The notes: generated by a model from the letters alone, not told the origin. 64,000 bases of DNA from Paenibacillus chitinolyticus NBRC 15660 (GCF_000739915.1 NZ_BBJT01000012.1:62001-126000); one strand, 5' to 3'. Numbered from the stretch's first letter, positions 26,330-36,184 are shown. A program made the numbers and translations.

Positions 26330-27488
26330 TACCAATTTCCTCCTTGTTCTCTGCGCGAATGGGAATCAACATCGTAATCTTCGTTCCCACGTCCTTTTCT
26401 GAGTAGATGGCCATGTCCCCTTCGAGTAGCTTCAACCGTTCCCGCATCCCGATGATGCCAAAATTGTTGCCCTTGGCAATCTTATGCTCCGTCAAGTCCA
26501 CATTGAAACCGATTCCGTTGTCATTAATGGAGATACTCACCAGATCCTCCTGGAAAGACAGCTCAAGTGTAACGAACGTTGCGTGGGCATGCTTAAGAAT
26601 ATTGGAGAAGGTTTCCTGAATCAAGCGGAAAATAGCGACCTCCATCCCGGATGGAAGTCTTGTTTCTCTGCCCGAAATTTCAAGCTTCGTATGTACCTGG
26701 GTCTTATCTTCAAAATCCTGTACGAATTTACGTACGGTCGGAATCAAGCCCAGATCGTCCAGCGCCATCGGCCTGAGATTGAAGATCATTTTGCGAACTT
26801 CCTCCAGCCCGCACCGCAGCTGGGACTTAAGATCTATGAGTTCTTCCTTTGCCGCCGTGTATTCCTGTTTGGTCACCATGCGCTCCGCGATTTCCGTGCG
26901 AAGTACGACGTTCGCCATGGTCTGCGCTACCCCGTCATGAATCTCCCGGGCCATGCGCTTGCGCTCGTCTTCCTGGGCCAAAATTATTTTCAGCCCGAGC
27001 AGTTGGCGGTTTTTGGCCGACTCCAGAATGCGGGTGACCTGATTAAGATCACCCGATAAATATTCGAGAACGACATTCATCTGGGAGACGATCATTTCCG
27101 CCCGCTCGAGCTGTTTGTCTACATTTTTGATTCTTTGTTGGATGTCGTTGCGTCTTTCTTTCAGGTGATTCTCTTTTTCTCTTGATACCGTAAGCTGCAG
27201 TTGGAGCGATATAGCCGCCTCGTAGGCGGTTTTGATGTCATTTTCCCGGTATCTGGCAAAATCACGGCTTACTTCCGTAAGACGGATACGCGCACGTTTG
27301 TAGTCACGTTCCAGGTTGTCCACCAGCTCGATCGTCTGGGTAACTTCATCCTTAACTTGACCTAATTCCCTAAGAAGCGACTCTCGTTCGCCCCGGGCGC
27401 TTTCGCAAATTTCGAATACCTGGTACTTGCTGCTCTCCATGACTTCGATGGCGTTCTTGATGACACGGTCTAATGCATCCACCTGCAA
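26301..27488 (-). CDS. degS: Sensor histidine kinase DegS
   Basis: 395 residues. Cytoplasmic kinase partner of DegU. A long N-terminal coiled coil (about residues 30-160) leads to the HisKA_3 box REIHDGVAQT with His184, then the N box NDNGIGF and the G box NFGIIGMRERLKLLEG. There is no transmembrane segment, as in B. subtilis DegS. The start is uncertain: TTG at 27488 has GGAG four bases upstream, while GTG at 27482 has it ten bases upstream. Translation into degU is probably coupled. Confidence 0.95.
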   Translation of the reverse strand: MQVDALDRVIKNAIEVMESSKYQVFEICESARGERESLLRELGQVKDEVTQTIELVDNLERDYKRARIRLTEVSRDFARYRENDIKTAYEAAISLQLQLTVSREKENHLKERRNDIQQRIKNVDKQLERAEMIVSQMNVVLEYLSGDLNQVTRILESAKNRQLLGLKIILAQEDERKRMAREIHDGVAQTMANVVLRTEIAERMVTKQEYTAAKEELIDLKSQLRCGLEEVRKMIFNLRPMALDDLGLIPTVRKFVQDFEDKTQVHTKLEISGRETRLPSGMEVAIFRLIQETFSNILKHAHATFVTLELSFQEDLVSISINDNGIGFNVDLTEHKIAKGNNFGIIGMRERLKLLEGDMAIYSEKDVGTKITMLIPIRAENKEEIGNGQPGESQA

Positions 27489-27576
27489 ATCGCTCCAAGC
27501 CCCTTTTCAAAACAAATTGGTCTGCCTTCTATAGTACCATACTTTGTGCTGTTTGAGAGTAAACTAATAGAACTAT

Positions 27577-30195
27577 TTATTGCAGGTTAACGATCTGTTC
27601 GGCCTGATTCCACGTGACTTTCCAGCCTAAAGTTTCAGTCAGCAGACGCAGCGGAACCATCGTTAAATTGTTCATGATACGCGGCGGAACTTCGGCGGTA
27701 ACCCGCTTGCCGTTCGTGATTAAATCGAGCTCATTGTTCCACATATCGACGATGTTCCCGTCTTTTACAACCGTTGCCCGGAGTGCATCCTGATTCCACA
27801 GCACTTTCGCTCCCAGAGCTTCCGAAACAAAGCGTGTCGGCACGAGCGTATTTCCGCGGTCGTTAATCGGGGCTTGTTCCAGCCAGTACGATTTTCCGTT
27901 GACGGTTGCCATCTGGTTGCCGATTTGCAGGGTTACTTTGTTCAGGCTGCCGGACGGTGTATCATAATTCGGATAGCTGAAAGAGATGTCGTCAAGCTCG
28001 ATCTTGCCTTGCAGCGCGCGCTCGTCCTGACCTTGCTCCGGATTAACCACATAGATGCTGCGCAAAGTCAGCGGGTATTTCAGGTTAAGGCCGGACAAGT
28101 TGGCCGAGATGGACTTCCAGCCCTGCCAGTTGATGTTCTTGGCGAGCTCAACCAGTTCTTTTTTACCATCCGCATCAATCACTTCGGCGCGGAGCCAGTT
28201 CTGGCTTTCGTCACCTTTTACCTTCAGGTTGATCGTCTGCGGGTAGCCGTACAACTGCGCACCGTTATTGTTAAAGACCGCGTAAGACGCCTTGTTGCCG
28301 CTGCCTTTTGTAAAATCGTAAGCGAGCTGCAGGCTGTTGTTGCCGGACTCGTTCTTCACGATGCTCAGCTTCGTATCCACTTCCGCTGGGTAACTTTCCG
28401 AAGTGGTCAGAATTGATTTGTCATCGAGGTTGTACCACATCGACTCATTGCCGAGCGGGATGTTCAGCATACTGCTGTATCCGTCGTACCGGGCGATAAC
28501 TTGGGCATTCTTGCTGCCCTCCAGGCTGTCCACTTTCAGGACGCCGTTCTTGACTTCGCCCTTCACACCGAGCACTTCCCACTCAAGCGACGCCGGGGAA
28601 ATTTCCTTCGTTTTGCCGCTCTTGGTCGTCGCGGTTACGCTCAGATTGTAGCTTCCGCCCGCAACAAGCCCTTGTCCGCTCGCTTTTGAAACCTTCATAG
28701 AGCTGATATCCGCACGGCGTATTACTTTTACGTCCAGGTTCGACGACCCTGCACCGGTTGTCGCCGTAATTTTACCGCTTCCGAAGCTCGTAGGAATGAA
28801 GGCATTCCCGTCGAATTTCCCAAGATTGTTGGAAACGCTCCAGGTTGGCTGAACGCTGTCCGAAACAATCGGGTTGTAATATTCGTCATAACCACTGAAG
28901 GTGAAGGTCGCTTTCTCGTTCAGGAACAGCTCTGTGTCGCCTTTCATAGTGAAGCCCTTCGGCTGGCCCTTCGGTGCCGTTGAGAAGACTCCCAGGGCGT
29001 TCACGACAGCCCTCTGCGTGCCATATTCCGTTACATGGGCCAGTTGGATATTGTTCGTGCCAAGAGGACGTTCGACCATTTGCGTGGAACCGCCGCCGTC
29101 CAGATTCATTGCTTTGTAAGCACCGATCTGAATAAGAAAACGCTGGAATTCCTGCAGGCTCATTCCTGCGCTGTTGTCGTTCTTATCGGCTGTAACCAGA
29201 TAGGCCTTCTTCATATCTTGGGAGTATCCTACGCCGGTACGGGAACGGTAACCACCCAGGGAAGAGACATCACGGGAGAAGGAAGTGGCTTTAGCTCCGT
29301 CTACGAGAATAGAGTGGCCCCCGATCATTGTTTTAAAAGCATCGTTCGCATAGGCCGTTCCCGTACGCTGGTTAATAAATGCGTAATCCGTCGTAAGAGG
29401 GTCTCCGACTTTTAAATGTTCTTTGACGAATTGTGCGGATTTGCCCGCGGCTCTTAAAATGTACCCGTTCTTAGGCGGCTCGATTTTAATAACCGTATCC
29501 GGTGCGATTTGTTTGATAACCCCGTCCTGTACCAAGACCTCGGTCGGCACGGATTTTCCGTCATTGGAACGGTCCACCTGTCCCCAAGCATCGGTATACA
29601 TGAACAACCCGTCCGTATGGCTGTGAGTACCGTCATCATACCAATAGTACGTTTTGTTGATGCCTCCGAGTTCGAAAGAAGTGCCGTCCTTGGCTTTTAC
29701 CGCACCTTGGAAAGCAAACAGGTCAATCACCGGCTTGTTGTCCTTTGTTATCCCAAAAGCGTAAAGACCGGACATTTTATTGGATGGGGTCGACATGATT
29801 TGACCGTTGGTGATTTGCGGGCCCAAGGGCACGCCCTCCGCCTGCGTATTAAAAAAGTCCCCGTTAACCGCCGCGACTGCGCCGGCTGCTTTGGCCATCG
29901 TCGCCACTGTCTGCTTGTCGGTAAACTGATTATTTTTCCCAGCGATTACATCCAGTTTTACATACGGGTTCGTCAAATCTACCTCTACTACATTGGCAGT
30001 TGCCGAGACCTTCTTATTGCTTCTCGTAAAATTCCAAACATACTTCTTCATAACGGCACCCGAAGTTAAAATGCTCTCCGACTTCAAAGTCACCGTGGGG
30101 TCAGCGGCAAATGTGGGAACAGGCAGGGATACGACTACCTGAAAAGCAACGACGAATGCGAGTGTCGATCTCCACAGCTTGTTGGTAAACCTCAT
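27577..30195 (-). CDS. Secreted phosphodiester glycosidase with copper-amine-oxidase-like C-terminal domain
   Basis: 872 residues. A signal peptide (LAFVVAFQVVVSLPVPTFAA) is followed by an NAGPA-type phosphodiester glycosidase domain (about residues 60-410) with AVNGDFFN and MNLDGGGSTQMV. A beta-rich Ig-like region follows, and the C-terminus is a copper amine oxidase N-terminal-like domain (NDRGNTLVPTRFVSEALGAK; MVPLRLLTETLGWKVTWNQ), common in Paenibacillus exported proteins. The family hydrolyses GlcNAc-phosphodiesters; the substrate here is unknown. No SLH or sortase anchor. Confidence 0.85.
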   Translation of the reverse strand: MRFTNKLWRSTLAFVVAFQVVVSLPVPTFAADPTVTLKSESILTSGAVMKKYVWNFTRSNKKVSATANVVEVDLTNPYVKLDVIAGKNNQFTDKQTVATMAKAAGAVAAVNGDFFNTQAEGVPLGPQITNGQIMSTPSNKMSGLYAFGITKDNKPVIDLFAFQGAVKAKDGTSFELGGINKTYYWYDDGTHSHTDGLFMYTDAWGQVDRSNDGKSVPTEVLVQDGVIKQIAPDTVIKIEPPKNGYILRAAGKSAQFVKEHLKVGDPLTTDYAFINQRTGTAYANDAFKTMIGGHSILVDGAKATSFSRDVSSLGGYRSRTGVGYSQDMKKAYLVTADKNDNSAGMSLQEFQRFLIQIGAYKAMNLDGGGSTQMVERPLGTNNIQLAHVTEYGTQRAVVNALGVFSTAPKGQPKGFTMKGDTELFLNEKATFTFSGYDEYYNPIVSDSVQPTWSVSNNLGKFDGNAFIPTSFGSGKITATTGAGSSNLDVKVIRRADISSMKVSKASGQGLVAGGSYNLSVTATTKSGKTKEISPASLEWEVLGVKGEVKNGVLKVDSLEGSKNAQVIARYDGYSSMLNIPLGNESMWYNLDDKSILTTSESYPAEVDTKLSIVKNESGNNSLQLAYDFTKGSGNKASYAVFNNNGAQLYGYPQTINLKVKGDESQNWLRAEVIDADGKKELVELAKNINWQGWKSISANLSGLNLKYPLTLRSIYVVNPEQGQDERALQGKIELDDISFSYPNYDTPSGSLNKVTLQIGNQMATVNGKSYWLEQAPINDRGNTLVPTRFVSEALGAKVLWNQDALRATVVKDGNIVDMWNNELDLITNGKRVTAEVPPRIMNNLTMVPLRLLTETLGWKVTWNQAEQIVNLQ

Positions 30196-30459
30196 TCTTC
30201 TTTCACTTTCCTCTCTCCTGAATAGGTAAAATCAACTAAGACACACAATAGTATAGACTCTTAAACTAGCTAAAAAGTTACGAAATTTATATGATTTTTC
30301 CTAGATTAATTGAGAAAAGAGAGTAAAAGACTCGGAATTTGGTCCAAACTGGAATAATTGAGTCTAAAATCGGTCTTTTTATGCCTTTTTGAGGATATGA
30401 GAGGACTAGAAGCGTAAAGGAGACAGTGATTCAGCGACTATTGCAAATATTTAGCGAAC
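30196..30459. other. Intergenic region between metK and the phosphodiester glycosidase gene
   Basis: AT-rich spacer. A minus-strand TATACT (near 30252) could be a -10 for the glycosidase gene, but no convincing -35 is correctly spaced. I see no gene or RNA structure here. Confidence 0.4.
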
Positions 30460-30499
30460 AAAAAAACACGACCCGATCCGTTAGGATCAAGCCGTGTTC
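30460..30499 (-). terminator. Intrinsic terminator of metK
   Basis: Minus-strand stem AACACGGCTTGATCC / GGATCGGGTCGTGTT followed by T7, about 44 bases past the metK stop. Confidence 0.9.
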
Positions 30500-30542
30500 T
30501 TCACGTCTTGTCAGACAATTGTTGAAAAGTAAACCCTCGGTT

Positions 30543-31751
30543 CTACAGAGCTTCCGCTTTGAGCAGTTCAGCTTTGTCTGTACGTTCCCAAGGAACATCC
30601 AGATCGTTGCGGCCAAAATGACCGTAAGCAGCCGTTTGCTTGTAGATTGGACGACGCAGGTCGAGCTGCTTAATGATACCGGCAGGACGAAGGTCAAAAT
30701 GTTTGCGGATCAGCTCAACGAGCTTCTCTTCGCTTACTTTGCCTGTGCCGAACGTATCGATGCTGATGGAAACCGGCTTAGCAACGCCGATGGCGTAAGC
30801 AAGCTGTACTTCGCATTTTTCTGCGAGTCCTGCAGCAACGATGTTTTTAGCGACGTAACGAGCCGCGTAAGCACCGGAACGGTCAACTTTCGTCGGATCC
30901 TTACCGGAGAACGCGCCGCCGCCGTGACGAGCGTAACCACCGTAAGTATCTACGATAATTTTACGGCCAGTCAGACCGGCATCCCCTTGAGGTCCGCCGA
31001 TTACGAAACGGCCCGTCGGGTTGATGAAATAGTTCGTGTTCTCATCCAGGAATTCCTCCGGAACGATTGGCTTGATAACATGTTCTTTGATGTCTTTTTG
31101 GATCTGCTCCAAAGTGACTTCTTCACTGTGTTGTGTAGATACTACGATCGCATCAACACGTACAGGCTTGTCCCCATCGTACTCAACCGTTACTTGAGTT
31201 TTACCGTCCGGACGGAGGTACTCCAAGGTACCGTTCTTGCGGACTTCAGTCAGTCTGCGGGAAAGCTGGTGCGCCATCGAAATCGGCAGCGGCATCAGTT
31301 CCGGTGTTTCGTTCGTTGCGTATCCGAACATAAGACCTTGGTCGCCTGCACCGATCGCTTCGATTTCAGCGTCGCTCATTTGGCCTTCACGGGCCTCGAG
31401 AGCCTGGTCTACCCCTTGTGCAATGTCAGGGGATTGTTCGTTCAGAGATGTAAGCACAGCACACGTCTGGTAGTCGAAACCATACTTCGCGCGTGTGTAA
31501 CCGATATCCTTAATTGTTTTTCTGGCAATGGCTTGAATGTCCACATATTCGGAACGGGACGTGATTTCGCCGATGACCAGAACCAAACCGGTAGCCACAG
31601 ATACCTCACAAGCTACACGTGCGTTCGGATCGTTCTCCAAAAATGCGTCTAACACCGCATCGGAAATCTGATCGCAAATTTTATCGGGATGACCTTCTGT
31701 CACGGACTCGGATGTAAACAAACGTCTGCCGCGTTCTAGTGCCAATGTCAT
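30543..31751 (-). CDS. metK: S-adenosylmethionine synthetase
   Basis: 402 residues from the ATG at 31751. Makes SAM from methionine and ATP in the cytoplasm. Conserved motifs are [32 protein letters not shown] and [16 protein letters not shown]. An in-frame extension of 11 codons upstream is open but unlikely. AGGAGG lies only three bases before this ATG; a TTG two codons later is nine bases away and could also be used. SAM feeds FliB and the FkbM-type enzyme, among many others. Confidence 0.97.
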   Translation of the reverse strand: MTLALERGRRLFTSESVTEGHPDKICDQISDAVLDAFLENDPNARVACEVSVATGLVLVIGEITSRSEYVDIQAIARKTIKDIGYTRAKYGFDYQTCAVLTSLNEQSPDIAQGVDQALEAREGQMSDAEIEAIGAGDQGLMFGYATNETPELMPLPISMAHQLSRRLTEVRKNGTLEYLRPDGKTQVTVEYDGDKPVRVDAIVVSTQHSEEVTLEQIQKDIKEHVIKPIVPEEFLDENTNYFINPTGRFVIGGPQGDAGLTGRKIIVDTYGGYARHGGGAFSGKDPTKVDRSGAYAARYVAKNIVAAGLAEKCEVQLAYAIGVAKPVSISIDTFGTGKVSEEKLVELIRKHFDLRPAGIIKQLDLRRPIYKQTAAYGHFGRNDLDVPWERTDKAELLKAEAL

Positions 31752-31797
31752 CGACCTCCTACTGGATTTAGTATGTAGAAACAAGTGCGAACTTACA

Positions 31798-31831
31798 CAA
31801 AAAATGAACCTTTTCCTCGGTGGAAAAGGTT
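31798..31831 (-). terminator. Hairpin terminator in the metK leader
   Basis: Minus-strand perfect stem AACCTTTTCC / GGAAAAGGTT with loop ACCGA, then T6. It is either the end of the upstream spore-protein transcript or an attenuator in the metK leader. No S-box aptamer core was recognised. Confidence 0.8.
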
Positions 31832-31853
31832 GCTTCAGGACCTTCTTGAAGTT

Positions 31854-31882
31854 ATGTTACTTCATTTGTCGATGAATGTCAA
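31854..31882 (-). promoter_or_regulatory. Candidate sigma-A promoter of metK
   Basis: Minus strand perfect TTGACA (31882-31877), 17 bases, TAACAT (31859-31854). It lies upstream of the terminator-like hairpin, so metK transcripts from it must pass that hairpin. Confidence 0.55.
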
Positions 31883-31897
31883 CGAAACAGGTATGAA

Positions 31898-32176
31898 TTA
31901 TAAAGTGAAAAGAACCTCTTCCGCTTTGCGGATTAATCGGCTTGTGATAGCACCGCCAACCGCCCCGCTGTCCCGCGAACTGATGTGTCCCCAGTAGTCC
32001 TCTTTTATCGAAGTTGCGGGTATAGAACCAAGCTCCGATGCAAACTCCGTGCTTAAATCCAAGCTTCCCAAAGCTTGTTTTCCAACAGGCAGCCCCATCT
32101 CTGCAGCAATTTCGTATTTAAGTAGGTCTAAAGCTTTATGCGACTCCGGTACCACCTTATTGTTGTTCTTCGACAT
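31898..32176 (-). CDS. Alpha/beta-type small acid-soluble spore protein
   Basis: 92 residues. DNA-protecting spore protein made in the forespore. The family blocks LLKYEIAAEMGLPV and SRDSGAVGGAITSRLIRKAE are present. Between them the usual short linker is replaced by a longer divergent stretch, so it is a less typical member. AAGGAG lies 10 bases before the ATG at 32176. No sigma-G promoter was assigned with confidence. Confidence 0.88.
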   Translation of the reverse strand: MSKNNNKVVPESHKALDLLKYEIAAEMGLPVGKQALGSLDLSTEFASELGSIPATSIKEDYWGHISSRDSGAVGGAITSRLIRKAEEVLFTL

Positions 32177-32328
32177 CTTTTTCACACTCCTTCACTGGTT
32201 GTGCGATTAGTATCACCTTTCGACTTCTTTCGACCCGTATAAGTTGTTGTCAGCTTGGTTAATTTATGGAGGAGTTTACGTTCATCATAGATGTTTTTGG
32301 GATGAAACCAAAAAACATTTACACAAAC

Positions 32329-32365
32329 AAAAAAATGACAAGGATTCCAAAACTGAAATCCTTGC
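32329..32365 (-). terminator. Intrinsic terminator after the small secreted protein gene
   Basis: Minus-strand stem CAAGGATT / AATCCTTG with a 10-base loop, followed by T7 after three bases. Placed 41 bases past the stop codon at 32406. Confidence 0.85.
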
Positions 32366-32405
32366 CACCATAAATGTTATAAAATGTTCCAGCCTAGAGT
32401 CCTCT

Positions 32406-32975
32406 TTATTGTGGAACCTTAGAACCATCCGCGTTCTGAACCACATATCCGCCACGGACCATCACATACACGTCTGCTGTTTCCTTAAGATCAGGCTTAA
32501 CTCCGCGGCCGTCTCTCGGGAAAATTAGCAGGTGATTGTTTTGTACCACTGTACCAGCAGCTAAGTCTTTACCAGCCGTTACATCCGGAATGCCATTATC
32601 GTCGTTGCTCACAGCCAGTGTCTTACCATTACGTACAATCAGCTCAGAACCCGCATCGGCCAGAATAGTTTGTCCTGCTTTAAGCGCAACAACTTTCATG
32701 GCATTGCCTTGACCTGTGGATGGCGTTCCGCCTCCACCGTTGTTCGTTGGCAGCTTTGCGATTTCTTGCGCAATGATTTCTTTAATTTTGCTCTCTGTTA
32801 AGCCATTGCTTCCTCCGCCAGTACCAACTGACCCCCCAAGCCCTTGCACGTATTGTTCCAGATAGCTCTTGGTCACGACCGGATCATCTGCAGAGCCGGG
32901 GGTGGGAGCTGCCGCGTGGATAGGAGATGCAAGTACTGTTAATATAACCATCCCGAGCCCTATAACCTTCTTCAT
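32406..32975 (-). CDS. Small secreted protein of unknown function
   Basis: 189 residues. A signal peptide (MKKVIGLGMVILTVLASPIHA) is followed by a Gly/Ser-rich linker region and a C-terminal beta-rich domain (VVALKAGQTILADAGSELIV, GTVVQNNHLLIFPRDGRGV). I do not recognise a family. AAGGAGG lies 8 bases before the ATG. It begins just after the S-layer gene terminator, with no space for its own promoter outside the S-layer gene, so it probably receives read-through. A helper or accessory role at the S-layer is only a guess. Confidence 0.75.
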   Translation of the reverse strand: MKKVIGLGMVILTVLASPIHAAAPTPGSADDPVVTKSYLEQYVQGLGGSVGTGGGSNGLTESKIKEIIAQEIAKLPTNNGGGGTPSTGQGNAMKVVALKAGQTILADAGSELIVRNGKTLAVSNDDNGIPDVTAGKDLAAGTVVQNNHLLIFPRDGRGVKPDLKETADVYVMVRGGYVVQNADGSKVPQ

Positions 32976-32992
32976 ACAAATTACCTCCTTAA

Positions 32993-33022
32993 GAAAAAAG
33001 GAGACCCTATTGGGTCCCCTTT
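32993..33022 (-). terminator. Intrinsic terminator of the S-layer gene
   Basis: Minus-strand stem AAAGGGGACCC / GGGTCTCCTTT with loop AATA, running into T-rich sequence. It is 22 bases past the stop codon and directly abuts the next ribosome binding site. Confidence 0.85.
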
Positions 33023-33043
33023 ATTTTACTAATGGAAATTTGA

Positions 33044-35980
33044 TTACTTAACTGTGATTACAGCAGAATCGGATTTTCCGTTAGCAATAGCTTGCAGTGT
33101 GAAGCTCTTAACAGATCCATTAACTGTGATTACACCTTTGCTGGAGATTGTCACAGAACCGGTACCTTGTACATCTGTTGCAGTATAGATAACACCTAAG
33201 ACGTTGTTGTTATCAGCAATTACAGCTTTGCCATACTCAACACCATAGTTATCAGTTACAGTCAGATCAAGAAGCGTTTGAGCATTTTCTGCACCAGTGT
33301 AATCTGCTTTGTCATTTTCACCTACAACTTTAGCAACTTGAACGGCTTCGTCTTTAACGTTGATGGAGACGGAAGCTGTTTTTTGCTCGCCTTTAGCTGT
33401 TTTATAACCAACAGCTACAGTTGCAGATCCAACTTTATTACCAAGAACATAAGGTGCAGCGTTTGGTACAGGGTCTCCATTAGCATCCAGTTGCAAAGAT
33501 GCTTTAACAATGGAATCGTTATAAGTTGCGATGGAAGTAATTACGCCATCAGGCAATGCTACAAGATCACCAGCATTGTCTTTAGCTGTAATTTTAACTT
33601 TTTTACGAAGGGCACTCTTCTGAATATTTGCTTGATCATCTTTCAGCTTATCAGCTGCTGCATAGAGATCAGATACAGGAGTTACCGTGTAAGAAAGATC
33701 TGCTTTATTATCAATCACTTTAACATCTCTAGTAATGCTTGCAAGTACATTACCTTTAGTGTTAACAAGCTCAGCTTTGAACGTACCAGAGAGGTCGTTG
33801 CTAGCGTTAACTACATCCGCTGCAACTTTAACGTCGAAACCTTTATTAAAGGTTTTCAGCCCTTCTCCGGTGTACTTAGCTGTAGTGATAGCTGTACTTT
33901 GGTCATCCTCTACGAGTGTAAGTCCTGCACTACCAGTGAAGGATACTTGAACATACACATCACCAGTAACCGCTTTGTCAAGCTTGGAATCAAATTGGTC
34001 AAGTACGTTCAGCTCGATATCAGCTTTTGCACCTGGCAGAGCTTTCTTAGCTGGATCGTTAGTCAGCTTAAGCGTGCTTGCTACACGAGCGCCTTTAACG
34101 TTGTAAGTTTTTGTGTCGAACGAGTTCAGACCTGGGGAAGTCAACACAATGCTTACGCTGATAATGCTCTTATCAGTTGCAGTCATATCAGTGATGCGCA
34201 GTTTACCTTTGTTTTCACCGCTTTGAACGATTTCAATCTTACCGTTCGAAGTCGAAAGGTTCACAGTGTTATCGTTGCCTTGGTTTGTTTTCAGGCTGTT
34301 AACGATATCATCAGCACTCAGTTGGTTGCCTTCACTGTCAAATGCAGCCAGATCGATAATTGCTTCGTCGTCACCTGCGGAGATTTCTTTTTTAACATCT
34401 CCCAGTTTAACCTTCGTAGCTACTTTCGAAGATTTAACGTTGATTTTAACAGTAGAGAAGGAAGCTTGAGTTTGAACATTCAGTGTATAAGTGCCGGATT
34501 TTGCTACGTTATCAAGCAAAGATACCTTAACGGTCAGAATGCCGTCATTTCCGGATTTTACAACTTCAGTTTTCAGGTTTTTCTCATATTCAGAGAAGAA
34601 CCGAGTAATTGTTTTGTCATAATCTTCGGAATCATCGGCAGCTACCAGGTTGCCGTATTGGTCGTAACGAAGCAATTCAACTGTTGCTTGTTGACCTTTA
34701 CCGGAAAGAGCGTCACCAGTGGAGTATTTCACTGTGCCCAGTTCACTCTTCGTGATGATTGGCTGCGTACCAATTTTAAACGTCTTATTTACGCTAACAC
34801 GGGAATCGTTCTCAATGATGTTAACGGAAACAATGCCGTAGCCTTGCTTGTAGTTATCACCTGTAGCTGTATCAAGAATCAAACGAAGAGTACCGTCTTC
34901 TGCTTTAGTGATTCTTTTCAGTACATCGTTGTTGTTGCCGGCATATACAGTGTACGCACCAGCAGACAGGGAAGCAGCTTCACCGTATTGGTTCGTAGCA
35001 GCCAGTTTAATCATTACGTTCTTGCTGTAAGCGATGGTGTCGCTAGGGTTCAAGAACTCGATTTTAGTCAGCTTCTCGTCTTCAGCGGAGAATTCTGCTA
35101 CGGCTTTGTCAACTGTTTCAGCTGCCAGACCGCTCAGTGTTACGGAGTAAGCACCAGCGCTCAGTTTGCTGTTAGTCAGTGTAAGTACAGCAGATTTCTT
35201 ATCGTCTGCCCATTTAACGTCAGTTGCTACGGAAGCAGTACCTTTTTTCAGAGCAAGGGATGCTTTAGCAGTATCAACTTCACGGTTGAATTTAACCGTT
35301 ACAGTTTTAACGCCAGTAGCTTTAGCTTCGGAAACGGAAAGCTTTTTGCTAGCGTTGTTGACTTGTTGTGCTTGGTAAGCGGAAGTTACGAGCAGGTCGC
35401 GCGTAGCAGCTGCAGTACCGTTGAAAGGTTGGCCAGCTGGAGCTTCGAACAATTTCAGTTCTTGTGCCAGTTGAACATAACCTTTAGCCCAGTCGGAAAC
35501 TGTTTTATCGGAAACGCCTGGCTTAGCTTTAGCTTCGGACTCTTTACCAAGACCACGGATCAGGAATGTAGCAAGTTCTTCTTTAGTTACATCGCCAGCT
35601 GGAACGTATTTGCCTTCTGCTTTACCGTCAGTAATGCCGGCAACACGGAGAGCTTCGATGTAAGGAAGAGCGTAACCGTTAGCAGGGTCGCTGGATTTAA
35701 CGTCTTCGAAGCTGGAAGTAGTAGCGGAAGATTTCAGTTCGAAAATCAGAGCTGCTACTTTAGCGAATTGGGCGCGGTTCATTTTGTCGTTCAGACCGAA
35801 GCGGCCTTCTTCAACACCGTCAAAGATGCCTGCTTGAATCATGGAATCGAACTTGGCTTTTGTAGCCGCGTCCAGATCTTTAAGATCAGAGAAATCATCA
35901 GCCTTAGCTGCGAATGCTACGGAAGAAAATACGGACAATGCCATAGCTGTGGAAAGAATTACGGATAAACTTTTTTTCAT
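33044..35980 (-). CDS. Putative major S-layer protein with N-terminal SLH domains
   Basis: 978 residues from the ATG at 35980. Signal peptide MKKSLSVILSTAMALSVFSS ending AFAA, then three SLH domains (about residues 27-190: DFSDLKDLDAATKAKFDSMI; FEDVKSSDPANGYALPYIEA; VSDKTVSDWAKGYVQLAQEL). The remaining 780 residues are Thr/Ala/Val/Lys-rich beta repeats, as in S-layer proteins. SLH domains bind pyruvylated wall polymer made by the tagO/tagA/csaB genes nearby. Two promoters and a long leader suggest high expression. AAGGAGGAG lies 11 bases before the ATG, but a second strong start lies upstream in frame. Identity as the main S-layer protein is inferred. Confidence 0.85.
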   Translation of the reverse strand: MKKSLSVILSTAMALSVFSSVAFAAKADDFSDLKDLDAATKAKFDSMIQAGIFDGVEEGRFGLNDKMNRAQFAKVAALIFELKSSATTSSFEDVKSSDPANGYALPYIEALRVAGITDGKAEGKYVPAGDVTKEELATFLIRGLGKESEAKAKPGVSDKTVSDWAKGYVQLAQELKLFEAPAGQPFNGTAAATRDLLVTSAYQAQQVNNASKKLSVSEAKATGVKTVTVKFNREVDTAKASLALKKGTASVATDVKWADDKKSAVLTLTNSKLSAGAYSVTLSGLAAETVDKAVAEFSAEDEKLTKIEFLNPSDTIAYSKNVMIKLAATNQYGEAASLSAGAYTVYAGNNNDVLKRITKAEDGTLRLILDTATGDNYKQGYGIVSVNIIENDSRVSVNKTFKIGTQPIITKSELGTVKYSTGDALSGKGQQATVELLRYDQYGNLVAADDSEDYDKTITRFFSEYEKNLKTEVVKSGNDGILTVKVSLLDNVAKSGTYTLNVQTQASFSTVKINVKSSKVATKVKLGDVKKEISAGDDEAIIDLAAFDSEGNQLSADDIVNSLKTNQGNDNTVNLSTSNGKIEIVQSGENKGKLRITDMTATDKSIISVSIVLTSPGLNSFDTKTYNVKGARVASTLKLTNDPAKKALPGAKADIELNVLDQFDSKLDKAVTGDVYVQVSFTGSAGLTLVEDDQSTAITTAKYTGEGLKTFNKGFDVKVAADVVNASNDLSGTFKAELVNTKGNVLASITRDVKVIDNKADLSYTVTPVSDLYAAADKLKDDQANIQKSALRKKVKITAKDNAGDLVALPDGVITSIATYNDSIVKASLQLDANGDPVPNAAPYVLGNKVGSATVAVGYKTAKGEQKTASVSINVKDEAVQVAKVVGENDKADYTGAENAQTLLDLTVTDNYGVEYGKAVIADNNNVLGVIYTATDVQGTGSVTISSKGVITVNGSVKSFTLQAIANGKSDSAVITVK

Positions 35981-36067
35981 AACCTTTTTGTCTCCTCCTT
36001 GAATATCTTTCGGGTTTTGAGAGTGATTAGGAATTCTAGAGCTCATATTACTCATTGAATGATTCAC
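35981..36067 (-). promoter_or_regulatory. In-frame upstream extension and second start of the S-layer gene
   Basis: The S-layer frame stays open 29 codons upstream. ATG at 36055 has AAAGGGGGTG 9 bases upstream, a better site than many real genes; a GTG at 36067 is also in frame. Starting at 36055 adds 25 hydrophilic residues before the signal peptide. Brevibacillus cell-wall protein genes have comparable tandem translation starts. Confidence 0.55.
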
Positions 36068-36184
36068 CCCCTTTCCAGAGTGGTTGAGCCTAAATGTATA
36101 ACTAATTCATCTGCAGCCTAAAAGACCACATAGAATCTAGTAACGAAACTAATAGATATGTAGACATCTAACACCACTTTAAAT

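Noticed and set aside
33278-35968. 896-codon open frame on the plus strand opposite the S-layer gene
   Set aside because: It mirrors a strongly biased coding sequence on the other strand, its translation is Cys/Phe/Ser-rich nonsense with no domain, and no ribosome site supports it.
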